From: Pseudarthrobacter siccitolerans
Lineage (GTDB): Bacteria > Actinomycetota > Actinomycetes > Actinomycetales > Micrococcaceae
Direction: 5' to 3'
Assembly: GCF_001046895.1 (NCBI RefSeq)
Contig: NZ_CAQI01000046.1
Location: 186,001 to 250,000 of the forward strand
DNA length: 64,000 nucleotides
Within the stretch, counting starts at the first letter, position 1. Every line of letters starts with the position of its first letter. The notes beneath the pieces were generated by a model. The model saw only the letters and a program-made list of their open reading frames with translations, had not been told where the DNA came from and did not search any database. Shown piece after piece: positions 33,801-40,936 of the stretch. The position numbers were made by a program, and so were the translations under genes.

Positions 33801-36522
33801 TCAGATCACCCCTGGAAGTTACGCCGAGCTTGGTGAAGACCTGGTACAGGTGGCCTTCAACTGTCCGGACTGATACGCCCATTTCCAGGGCAATATCACG
33901 GTTTGAGGCGCCCCGGCCGGCGAGCCGCGCGATCTGGCGCTCCCGGGCGGTAAGCAGCGGGCTGCCGCTGCTGGGCACGATGGGCAGATTAGCTACGGTG
34001 GCAGCGAGGATGTCCAGCCGGGCCTGGGCGGTCCGGGCCGAGACCGCATCCCCGTCCTGCCGGGCGAAGTCCACGGCCAGCGCCATGCAGCGGGCCTCCA
34101 CGGCGTCCAGTTCCAGCGTGGCCGCCAGTTCGCCGGCCGCGAGTAGGGTCTTGGCGTCCTTGGTCCTGCTGCCCACCGCAATGAGCCGGGAGACTTCTGC
34201 CAATGGGCCCTGGCGGTGGCTCGCGATGTCCTCCAGCAGGCGGAAGTCGGCATCACTGCCGTTGACCGTCGCAGCGAGAAGGCTGATCCCTGCCAGGGTG
34301 TAGGAGCCTGCTTTGATGTTCCGTTGGGCAGACTGCTTGAGTCCGGCAACCGATTCGGAGTCACCCAGCCAGCGCCCGGCAACCAGGGCACAGAACTCAA
34401 TAACGTTCTCGGCCGCGAAACTGGATTTACCGGTGGTCCTTTGCAGCTTTGCCAGGTACTTGCGCGCCTGTGGCGCGTTGCCCGTCTGGGCGTATGCCAG
34501 GGCCGTTGCCGCATACGCCGTGCGAAGGGCGGCCTGGGCAGGCTGGAGTTCCAGCTGGGCCACCGCCGAAATCAGCGGATCCAGGGCAGCGCCGCCACGG
34601 CCGGAGTAGACATAGGCAAGGCCTGCGCCAAGTTCCGAGGCAGCGCTCCGGTAAGGCATCCGGTCTGATTCGCCGTCGACATGCGGGCCGACGAGATCGA
34701 TGCAGCGCCGCCACTGCCCGGCCATCAGCAGCACCACGAACGCCTCCCTGGTGTACTGCTCGCGCAGGCCCACCACGTGTGATGCATCCGTGATCTGCCC
34801 GCCCAGCCGCCGCATCAGGCTCAACGCATCCATTTCCCGGCCTGTCAGGGACAGCGCAGTCATCAGGATGACGGACGCCTGCATCCGGTAGGACATGTCC
34901 GGATTGCGGGCCGGATCCGCTGCGGCTTCGAGCTCCGGAATCATGGCGGCATAGTCACCGGCGAAGGCACGGTATTCGAATCCGCTCAGCGCTACCCGGT
35001 TTGCTGCGCATACCGTCGGATGCGGCCAGGCAGCCTGGCTCCCGGCCGAATCCAGCCTTTCCCGGGCGTCGGCAAGAAGGGCAGGAACCTTGCCTGCGTG
35101 CTCCGGCAGCCACAGCATAACGCGGGCCTTGGCCGCGACAACCCGTGCGTATTCTTCGACGCCCACGCTCTCCAGTTCGGGCTGCGAGATGTCATCCAGG
35201 GCTGCCAGGGCCTGGACGGGGAGGTCGAGCTGAAGGTATGCCGCGGCTTTGTGACGCTGGGCCGGCACCCACTGCGTGTCTGTCCTCTTGAGCATGTCCG
35301 CGTAGGCCAGGGCGTAGCGGGGGTCAAAAAGCTGGACGGCAGCTTCGGCGGCGGCGAGGGCAAGGGCAGGGCTGAGCTCGGCTTCGCATTCATGGGTCCA
35401 GGCGGCGAAGGCCATCAGCTCATCGACCGTCATTTCCGCCGGATCGGGTTCCGTCCCGCCGAGCAGCCCGCTGCGGAGCTCGCGCCGCCGGGCGATGCTC
35501 AACCAGGAGCGCACCACATCGCCGATGTATTTCTCCCGCAGGGACACCCAGCGGTGGTCGGAGTCGTCGATCTCCAGCAGGCCCGCGTCCTCCATGTCGG
35601 CCACTACGTCGGAACTGTAGATGGCCGTGAGCCTGGAGAGTTCCACCCGCCGGGCACAGGAGAGCATTTCGATGACTTCCCGCGTTTCCGGAGTCTCCCT
35701 GGACCAGCGCGAGCGGACGATGTCATCAAGGCTGGCGGCGCCGTCGAGCACCACTTTGTCGCGGAGGGTCCAGACGGAGTCGGACAGGACCAGGTTTCCC
35801 GAGAGTTTTTGCTCGGTGACCAGTGCCTTCAGCAGCAGCGGGTTGCCGCCCACCATGTGGTGGTAGGTGTTGACCAACGAGGCGGAGACCCGGTGGCCCA
35901 GCAGGGACAACAGCACCTGCCGGGTCTGCAGCTCGTTCAGGTTGCTGAGCCGGACCTCGGTGAGGCGCCGGTCCGTGAGCAGCCAGTGGAAGTCGGGCGG
36001 AAGGTCGCTGATCTTCGGTGCGACGGCGATGATCCTGGCGGTGCCGGTCAGGAGTACGTTCAGGAGCACCCCGGCGCTCATGTCGTCGATGCTTCCGGAG
36101 GTATCAAGGGTGATGACGCAGGGCCGTCCGCCGGCATCGCTCCGGATCAGCGACGTGATGCCGCGCAGGATGGCCGTGGGTGAGCCCATGTAGGCCTGTG
36201 GGAGGCGGGCCAGCAGGAAGGAGAGACAACCGTAGGGCGTGTTGGCGCCGGCCGGACCGCTGCGGAGTTGGAGCGACCAGGCATCGGGACCAAGGTCAGC
36301 CACGGCAGCCCGGGCCAGTGACGACTTCCCCACGCCGCGGCCACCGGTGATCACAACGCCGAGGGAATTTTCGTTGGTCAGCGCTGCCCGGACGGATTCA
36401 AGGTTTGCGCTGCGGGCCGGGGCAGACCAATGCTGCCCCTCGGGTACCCCGGAGGTTTCCTTCTGCAGCCCAGCGCCCGGAGGTGTTGACCCACGTCCCC
36501 AGCTGAGTGGCTCGATTGACAT
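33787..36522 (-). CDS. Large LuxR-family ATP-binding regulator (paralog)
   Basis: A 911-residue regulator with the same plan as its downstream neighbour: P-loop GGRGVGKSS near residue 60, a long helical region, and a LuxR helix-turn-helix (LTARERQIARLAGRGASN, MGVSVRTVEGHLYQ). The Walker B region reads PCVITLDTSGSIDD, lacking the acidic pair seen in the neighbour (VVDDAHHLD), so ATP hydrolysis may be impaired. The ATG has AGGGGA about 8 nt before it. The two genes overlap and are likely one transcript; a tandem pair may form heteromers or reflect a recent duplication. LAL regulators often sense small inducers, but the ligand here is unknown. Confidence 0.87.
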   Translation of the reverse strand: MSIEPLSWGRGSTPPGAGLQKETSGVPEGQHWSAPARSANLESVRAALTNENSLGVVITGGRGVGKSSLARAAVADLGPDAWSLQLRSGPAGANTPYGCLSFLLARLPQAYMGSPTAILRGITSLIRSDAGGRPCVITLDTSGSIDDMSAGVLLNVLLTGTARIIAVAPKISDLPPDFHWLLTDRRLTEVRLSNLNELQTRQVLLSLLGHRVSASLVNTYHHMVGGNPLLLKALVTEQKLSGNLVLSDSVWTLRDKVVLDGAASLDDIVRSRWSRETPETREVIEMLSCARRVELSRLTAIYSSDVVADMEDAGLLEIDDSDHRWVSLREKYIGDVVRSWLSIARRRELRSGLLGGTEPDPAEMTVDELMAFAAWTHECEAELSPALALAAAEAAVQLFDPRYALAYADMLKRTDTQWVPAQRHKAAAYLQLDLPVQALAALDDISQPELESVGVEEYARVVAAKARVMLWLPEHAGKVPALLADARERLDSAGSQAAWPHPTVCAANRVALSGFEYRAFAGDYAAMIPELEAAADPARNPDMSYRMQASVILMTALSLTGREMDALSLMRRLGGQITDASHVVGLREQYTREAFVVLLMAGQWRRCIDLVGPHVDGESDRMPYRSAASELGAGLAYVYSGRGGAALDPLISAVAQLELQPAQAALRTAYAATALAYAQTGNAPQARKYLAKLQRTTGKSSFAAENVIEFCALVAGRWLGDSESVAGLKQSAQRNIKAGSYTLAGISLLAATVNGSDADFRLLEDIASHRQGPLAEVSRLIAVGSRTKDAKTLLAAGELAATLELDAVEARCMALAVDFARQDGDAVSARTAQARLDILAATVANLPIVPSSGSPLLTARERQIARLAGRGASNRDIALEMGVSVRTVEGHLYQVFTKLGVTSRGDLTGLV

Positions 36523-36645
36523 GAACTTATCCCCTACGTCCCCTGATAGCGGGATGTAGCCCCATTGCTCCCCCGCCTTGGAGACAGAGTACCTCGTGGG
36601 ACAGACAAGGAAACAGGTTCGGGCGACTTTAAGTTTTTTGTGTTG

Positions 36646-37236
36646 TTATTGCCCGGACTTGGCAGGATGGAATTTCTGCTGCGCCTGCAGCAGCCCGTCC
36701 CGCACCAGCAACTCCACGGCATCAGCGGCCTCGTCGAGGAGGAAGGGCAACTCTTTGAGCTCGGCAGTACCGAAATCGCGCAGCACGAAGTCGGCGGTGT
36801 CCATCCGTCCCGGCGGGCGGCCCACTCCCACCCGGACCCGGAGGTAGTCCTTGGTGCCGAGCGCCTTGGAGATGTCCCGCAGGCCATTATGGCCGCCCTC
36901 GCCTCCGCCCAGCTTGAGCTTGACCGTGTTGAAGGGGATGTCGATTTCGTCGTGGACGGCCACCACGCAGTCCGGTCCGATGCCGTAGAAGTTTGCCAGG
37001 GCCGCCACCGGGCCGCCGGAGACGTTCATGTAGCTCATGGGTTTGGCCAGCACCACCCGCGGCCCCCCGATGCCAAGCCGTCCCTCCACCACCTGGGCAC
37101 GCGCCTTGTGGGTCTTGAACCCGGCCCCCACCCGGCCTGCGAGTTCGTCAAGCACCATCTGGCCGACGTTATGCCGGTTGCCTTGATACTGGGCGCCGGG
37201 GTTTCCGAGGCCGACGATCAGCCAGGTGTCAGTCAT
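36646..37236 (-). CDS. pth: Peptidyl-tRNA hydrolase
   Basis: A 196-residue enzyme that frees tRNA from prematurely released peptidyl-tRNA. The N-terminus is canonical ([13 protein letters not shown]), catalytic His in NRHNVG (residue 22), then [13 protein letters not shown], the catalytic Asp region [10 protein letters not shown] and [12 protein letters not shown]. Length normal. TAGGAT ends 6 nt before the ATG, so the mRNA may be leaderless, although AGGA could also serve as a ribosome binding site. It follows rplY on the same strand after a terminator, a common actinobacterial gene order. Confidence 0.96.
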   Translation of the reverse strand: MTDTWLIVGLGNPGAQYQGNRHNVGQMVLDELAGRVGAGFKTHKARAQVVEGRLGIGGPRVVLAKPMSYMNVSGGPVAALANFYGIGPDCVVAVHDEIDIPFNTVKLKLGGGEGGHNGLRDISKALGTKDYLRVRVGVGRPPGRMDTADFVLRDFGTAELKELPFLLDEAADAVELLVRDGLLQAQQKFHPAKSGQ

Positions 37237-37242
37237 GGGTCA

Positions 37243-37248
37243 ATCCTA
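37243..37248 (-). promoter_or_regulatory. -10 box (TAGGAT) for pth
   Basis: TAGGAT ends 6 nt before the pth ATG, the leaderless geometry seen elsewhere in this window. AGGA within it could instead act as a ribosome binding site. Confidence 0.4.
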
Positions 37249-37290
37249 AAGTGGAGTGTTGGGAGGCGCGGCGAGTCGGGCGCAGACGAC

Positions 37291-37320
37291 AGTGGCCGGA
37301 CCCCTGGGGGTCCGGCCACT
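37291..37320 (-). terminator. Rho-independent terminator after rplY
   Basis: A 13-bp perfect stem (AGTGGCCGGACCC with its complement) and a 4-nt loop, 16 nt beyond the rplY stop in the minus direction. Confidence 0.75.
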
Positions 37321-37335
37321 GCAGATCAGCTGAAA

Positions 37336-37932
37336 TTACTCGGCTGCAGCCGCGGAAGCGCCTTCGGCAGATTCCTCGGTGCCTTCCTCGGCGGACTCCG
37401 TGGCCTCGGAGATGTTCACAACGAGTGCGTCGGCGTCTGCCAGCAGGACAGCGCCCTTGGGCAGGACCAGGTCGGAAGCGTGGATGTGCTGTCCGGCAGT
37501 GCGGCCTTCGATGCTGACCTCGACGGCGGTGGGCAGGTGGGTTGCCTCGGCCTCGAGCGAGATGACGGTCAGTTCCTGGTTGTAGGCATTGCCGGGGGCA
37601 ACTTCGCCAACAAGGTGGACGGGGATGTCAACGGTAACCTTTTCGCCCTGGCGGACGGTCAGCAGGTCGATGTGCTCGATGATCTGCTTGATCGGGTCGC
37701 GCTGGACGTCCTTCACCAGGGCCAGGTGGCCTTCGCCGTTGATGTCCAGGGACAGCAGGGCGTTGGCGGTGCGGACAGCCAGGGTGGTTGCCTTGGCCGG
37801 GAGGGTGATGTGGATGGGCTCTGCGCCGTGGCCGTAGATGACTGCGGGGATCTGGTTGTTCATCCGGGCGCGGCGGGCGTAGCCCTTGCCGAATTCGGTG
37901 CGTACTTCTGCTGCGAGCTTCTGCTCAGACAT
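37336..37932 (-). CDS. rplY: 50S ribosomal protein L25 (general stress protein Ctc type)
   Basis: A 198-residue 5S rRNA-binding ribosomal protein with the extra C-terminal domain of the Ctc/TL5 subgroup. It starts EQKLAAEVRTEFGKGYARRA, then IPAVIYGHGAEPIHITLP, the middle DVQRDPIKQIIEHIDLLTV and the TL5-like C-terminal domain (LPTAVEVSIEGRTAGQHIHA), ending in an acidic Ala/Glu-rich tail. The ATG has AAGGAGATAT in front. The leader is about 180 nt and contains a strong hairpin. It precedes pth on the minus strand. Confidence 0.95.
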   Translation of the reverse strand: MSEQKLAAEVRTEFGKGYARRARMNNQIPAVIYGHGAEPIHITLPAKATTLAVRTANALLSLDINGEGHLALVKDVQRDPIKQIIEHIDLLTVRQGEKVTVDIPVHLVGEVAPGNAYNQELTVISLEAEATHLPTAVEVSIEGRTAGQHIHASDLVLPKGAVLLADADALVVNISEATESAEEGTEESAEGASAAAAE

Positions 37933-38062
37933 GGATATCTCCTTGAAAACTAAACGGTGTTCAGCAAGGGCGGAGGTCTGTTGCGACCTTCAACGCCAGG
38001 CGGCCCGGAGGCGGCCCACTTCGAAGGGAGATTCAGACCCAGTCGATAACGGAGACTGCGGT

Positions 38063-38088
38063 CCGGTGCCCGCACATGCGGTTACCGG
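38063..38088 (-). promoter_or_regulatory. Symmetric hairpin in the rplY leader
   Basis: CCGGT and CCGCA stems with their complements, separated by a symmetric 2x2 internal loop and a 2-nt apical gap, about 130-155 nt upstream of rplY. It may act in leader regulation; L25 binds structured 5S rRNA, but autoregulation is only a guess. Confidence 0.3.
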
Positions 38089-38117
38089 CGCTCTCCCTCG
38101 CCAAGGTATCGCTGAAG

Positions 38118-38123
38118 AGTCTA
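38118..38123 (-). promoter_or_regulatory. Probable -10 box of rplY (TAGACT)
   Basis: TAGACT on the minus strand about 185 nt upstream of the rplY ATG. It would place the hairpin at 38063-38088 early in the leader. Confidence 0.3.
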
Positions 38124-38167
38124 CCAGTGCCGGACACGATTCCTGAAAACGGGCCCGGGCCGGTGCC

Positions 38168-38202
38168 GGTGGTTGAGCAGGGTTTCGACAAGCTCGACCA
38201 CC
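38168..38202. repeat. Arthrobacter-type dispersed inverted repeat
   Basis: GGTGGTTGAGC and GCTCGACCACC flank a TTTCGACA loop, 11 bp beyond the prs stop. Sequences of the form GGTCGAGCTTGTCGAAACC recur between genes in Arthrobacter-group genomes (from knowledge of the group). It may also serve as the prs terminator. Confidence 0.5.
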
Positions 38203-38212
38203 GACGGGGCCG

Positions 38213-39193
38213 TCAGGCTTTGCCGTCGAACAGGCTGGTGACGGAGCCGTCGTCGAACACTTCGCGGACGGCGCGGGCGATCAGCGGCGCGATGGACAGC
38301 ACCGTCAGCTGCGGGAATCGCTGCGCGGAGGAGAGCGGGAGGGTGTTGGTGACCACTACCTCACGGGCGCCGGACTCCGAAAGCCGCTGGGCGGCGGGCT
38401 CGGAGAAGACCGCGTGCGTGGCCGCGATGATGACGTCCTTCGCTCCGGCGTTCTTCAGCACGTTGACCGCGCCGGAAATGGTTCCGCCGGTGTCGATCAT
38501 GTCGTCGATCAGGACGCAGGTGCGGCCTTCGATCTGGCCCACCACGGTCTTGGAAACGGCCTGGTTGGGGACGGTCAGGTCCCGGCTCTTGTGCACGAAC
38601 GCCAGCGGGGCGCCGCCCAGGCGCTCAGCCCACTGCTCGGCCACGCGGACGCGGCCCGTGTCCGGCGAAACCACGGTGATGTTCTCGGCATCCACGCGGG
38701 TGCGGATGTAGTCGGCCAGCAGCGGAATGGCCATCAGGTGGTCCACGGGGCCGTCGAAGAAGCCCTGGATCTGGGAGGTGTGCAGGTCCACGCTCATGAT
38801 GCGGTCCGCACCGGCGGTCTTGTACAGGTCCGCGACCAGGCGGGCCGAGATGGGCTCGCGGCCGCGGCCCTTTTTGTCCTGCCGGGCGTACGGGTAGAAG
38901 GGGGAAACAACGGTGATGCGCTTGGCGGAGGCCCGCTTCAGCGAGTCGATCATGATCAGCTGTTCCATCAGCCAGTTGTTCAGCGGGGCCGGGTGCGCCT
39001 GGATAACGAAGGCGTCGGTTCCGCGGACGCTTTCACCGGCGCGCACGTAGATCTCGCCGTTGGCGAAGTCGTAGGCGTCCACCGGCAGCAGCTCAGTGCC
39101 CAGCTCCTTGGCGATCTCCCGGGCCAGCTCGGGGTGGGCACGGCCGGTGGCCAGCACCAGCTTCTTTTCGCCGCGCGCCGTAATTTCGCTCAT
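38213..39193 (-). CDS. prs: Ribose-phosphate pyrophosphokinase
   Basis: A 326-residue enzyme that makes PRPP from ribose 5-phosphate and ATP for nucleotide, His and Trp synthesis. Key stretches are LATGRAHPELAREIAKELG, the ATP loop YPYARQDKKGRGREPIS, SVDLHTSQIQGFFDGPVDHL, VSPDTGRVRVAE and the PRPP loop CVLIDDMIDTGGTI. All active-site segments of class I enzymes are intact. The ATG overlaps the stop of glmU (TAATG), so prs is translationally coupled to it, the standard glmU-prs order. Confidence 0.97.
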   Translation of the reverse strand: MSEITARGEKKLVLATGRAHPELAREIAKELGTELLPVDAYDFANGEIYVRAGESVRGTDAFVIQAHPAPLNNWLMEQLIMIDSLKRASAKRITVVSPFYPYARQDKKGRGREPISARLVADLYKTAGADRIMSVDLHTSQIQGFFDGPVDHLMAIPLLADYIRTRVDAENITVVSPDTGRVRVAEQWAERLGGAPLAFVHKSRDLTVPNQAVSKTVVGQIEGRTCVLIDDMIDTGGTISGAVNVLKNAGAKDVIIAATHAVFSEPAAQRLSESGAREVVVTNTLPLSSAQRFPQLTVLSIAPLIARAVREVFDDGSVTSLFDGKA

Positions 39194-40674
39194 TATTGCT
39201 TGCCCTCTTCTGTAGATGCCGGGGTACTTGAGGAATTTGTGGTGGCTGCCTGGGCCAGTTCGGCGGAGCGGGTTCCGGGCCGGTTGGCCGGGACCCAGCC
39301 CTCGGTGTTGCGCTGCGCCGCAACCGTCAGGGCGAGCGCGCCCGCCGGAACGTCCTTGCGGATCACCGCGCCGGCGCCGCTGTAGGCGCCGTCCCCCACG
39401 GTGACCGGGGCAACAAAGACTGTATTGGAGCCGGTCCTGACGCCTGAGCCGATGACCGTGCGGTGCTTCTTCTCGCCGTCGTAATTGGCAGTGATGTTTC
39501 CGCAGCCGATGTTGGTGTCCTCGCCGATCTCGGCGTCGCCGGCGTAGCCGAGGTGGGACAGCTTGGAACCACGGCCGATGGTGACGTTCTTGGTCTCGTA
39601 GAACGCGCCGATTTTGCCGCTTTCGCCCAGGACCGTTCCGGGACGCAGGTACGTAAAGGGACCGACGGCGGCGTCCGGGCCGATGACCGCGCCGGAACCG
39701 TGGGTGCGGACCACCTTTGCTCCCTCACCCACCGTGACGTCGGTCAGGGTGGTGTCCGGACCCACGACGGCGTCCCTGGCGACGTTCGTGGTGCCGTGCA
39801 GCTGGGTGTTGGGCAGGAGCCGGACGTCTTCGTCCAGGGTCACGGTGGAATCGATCCAGGTGGTGGACGGGTCCACCACGGTGACGCCGGCACGCATCCA
39901 GCCTTCCACCACGCGGCGGTTCAGTTCGGCGCCGAGGGCGGCGAGCTGGACGCGGTCGTTCGCGCCTTCCACCTGCCAGCGGTCCGCCGTGACTACGGCG
40001 GCCACGCGGCCGCCGGCCTCCCGGGCCAGGGCCAGGACATCGGTGAGGTACTTTTCACCCTGCGAGTTGTCCGTGGTGACGTGGGCCAGCGCGTCGCGGA
40101 GGACGGCGGCGTCGAAGGCGTAGATCCCGGAGTTGACTTCGCGGATAAGGCGCTCGGCGTCGGAGGCGTCCTTGTGTTCGCGGATGCCGGTGACGGTGCC
40201 GTCTTCGCCGCGCAGGATCCGGCCGTAGCCGGTGGCGTCGTCCAGGACCGCGGTGAGGACGGTGACGGCGTTGGCGTCGCGTTCATGGGTGGCGACGAGC
40301 TCGGCCAGCAGGGCGCCGGAGAGAAGCGGCACATCGCCGTAGGTCACCACCACGGTTCCGGTGAGGCTCTGCCCGGCGTCGAGGGCCTGCAGGGCCACCT
40401 CCACCGCACGGCCGGTGCCGGGGATCTCGTCCTGGTCCACAATGACGGCGGCCGGATCGGCGTCCGCGAGGTGGCGTGCCACCAGGTCGCGTTCATGGCG
40501 GACCACCACGGCAAGCTGGCGAGGGTTGATGCTGCGGGCGGCCAGGAGGGCGTGGCCCACCATGGACCGGCCGCCGATCTCATGCAGGATCTTGGGGGTA
40601 CGCGATTTCATCCGGGTACCGGCGCCTGCCGCCAGAACGATGACTGCGGCCGGACCGGTGTTCTCGGGGATCAC
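39193..40674 (-). CDS. glmU: Bifunctional GlcNAc-1-P uridyltransferase / GlcN-1-P acetyltransferase
   Basis: A 493-residue enzyme for the last two steps to UDP-GlcNAc, the cell wall precursor. The N-terminal nucleotidyltransferase has VLAAGAGTRMKSRTPKILHE and VTYGDVPLL; the C-terminal left-handed beta helix has repeated hexapeptides and the acetyltransferase segment ETKNVTIGRGSKLSHLGYAG with NIGCGNITANYDG. A C-terminal tail rich in Ala/Thr/Ser (last about 30 residues) is typical of actinobacterial GlmU. The GTG start has GGAGAG 6-7 nt upstream. It forms an operon with prs; tRNA-Gln lies just upstream on the same strand. Confidence 0.97.
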   Translation of the reverse strand: MIPENTGPAAVIVLAAGAGTRMKSRTPKILHEIGGRSMVGHALLAARSINPRQLAVVVRHERDLVARHLADADPAAVIVDQDEIPGTGRAVEVALQALDAGQSLTGTVVVTYGDVPLLSGALLAELVATHERDANAVTVLTAVLDDATGYGRILRGEDGTVTGIREHKDASDAERLIREVNSGIYAFDAAVLRDALAHVTTDNSQGEKYLTDVLALAREAGGRVAAVVTADRWQVEGANDRVQLAALGAELNRRVVEGWMRAGVTVVDPSTTWIDSTVTLDEDVRLLPNTQLHGTTNVARDAVVGPDTTLTDVTVGEGAKVVRTHGSGAVIGPDAAVGPFTYLRPGTVLGESGKIGAFYETKNVTIGRGSKLSHLGYAGDAEIGEDTNIGCGNITANYDGEKKHRTVIGSGVRTGSNTVFVAPVTVGDGAYSGAGAVIRKDVPAGALALTVAAQRNTEGWVPANRPGTRSAELAQAATTNSSSTPASTEEGKQ

Positions 40675-40713
40675 GTACGGGCTCTCCTTGCTTGGTTACG
40701 CTGGCGCTTGCGG

Positions 40714-40744
40714 GTGCCCGCCGGCCTCCAGCCGGCGGGGGCAC
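40714..40744 (-). terminator. Hairpin between tRNA-Gln and glmU
   Basis: GTGCCCGCCGGC pairs with GCCGGCGGGGGCAC around a 5-nt loop with one bulged base. It is located directly after the 3' end of tRNA-Gln in the direction of transcription. A T tract is lacking. Confidence 0.5.
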
Positions 40745-40779
40745 CGATGGTCATGCTACTGAAGCTCCTGGCACAGCAG

Positions 40780-40851
40780 TTCCGCCCATAGGATTCGAAC
40801 CTATACTCCACGGCTCCAAAGGCCGGGGTGCTGCCGTTACACCAGAGCGGA
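40780..40851 (-). tRNA. tRNA-Gln (anticodon TTG)
   Basis: A 72-nt tRNA on the minus strand. The acceptor stem pairs TCCGCTC with GGGCGGA (one T-G pair), the D arm contains TGGTGTAACGGCAGCA, the T arm reads ATAGG-TTCGAAT-CCTAT, and the discriminator base is A. The anticodon loop CTTTGGA gives TTG (plus-strand 40817-40819), reading CAA and by wobble CAG. The lowest pair of the anticodon stem appears as a C-U mismatch. CCA is not encoded. Confidence 0.93.
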
Positions 40852-40936
40852 CCGTGCCGAGGGGCCTAAGCCCCGGGCACAAGTCCCTATTTTGCCACGG
40901 GTTCGGGGCGCTGCGCGACACGGCACCCCTGGCGGC

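Noticed and set aside
32223..33836. Open frame of 537 codons opposite the LuxR gene
   Set aside because: Same mirror effect; the minus strand has P-loop and LuxR motifs.
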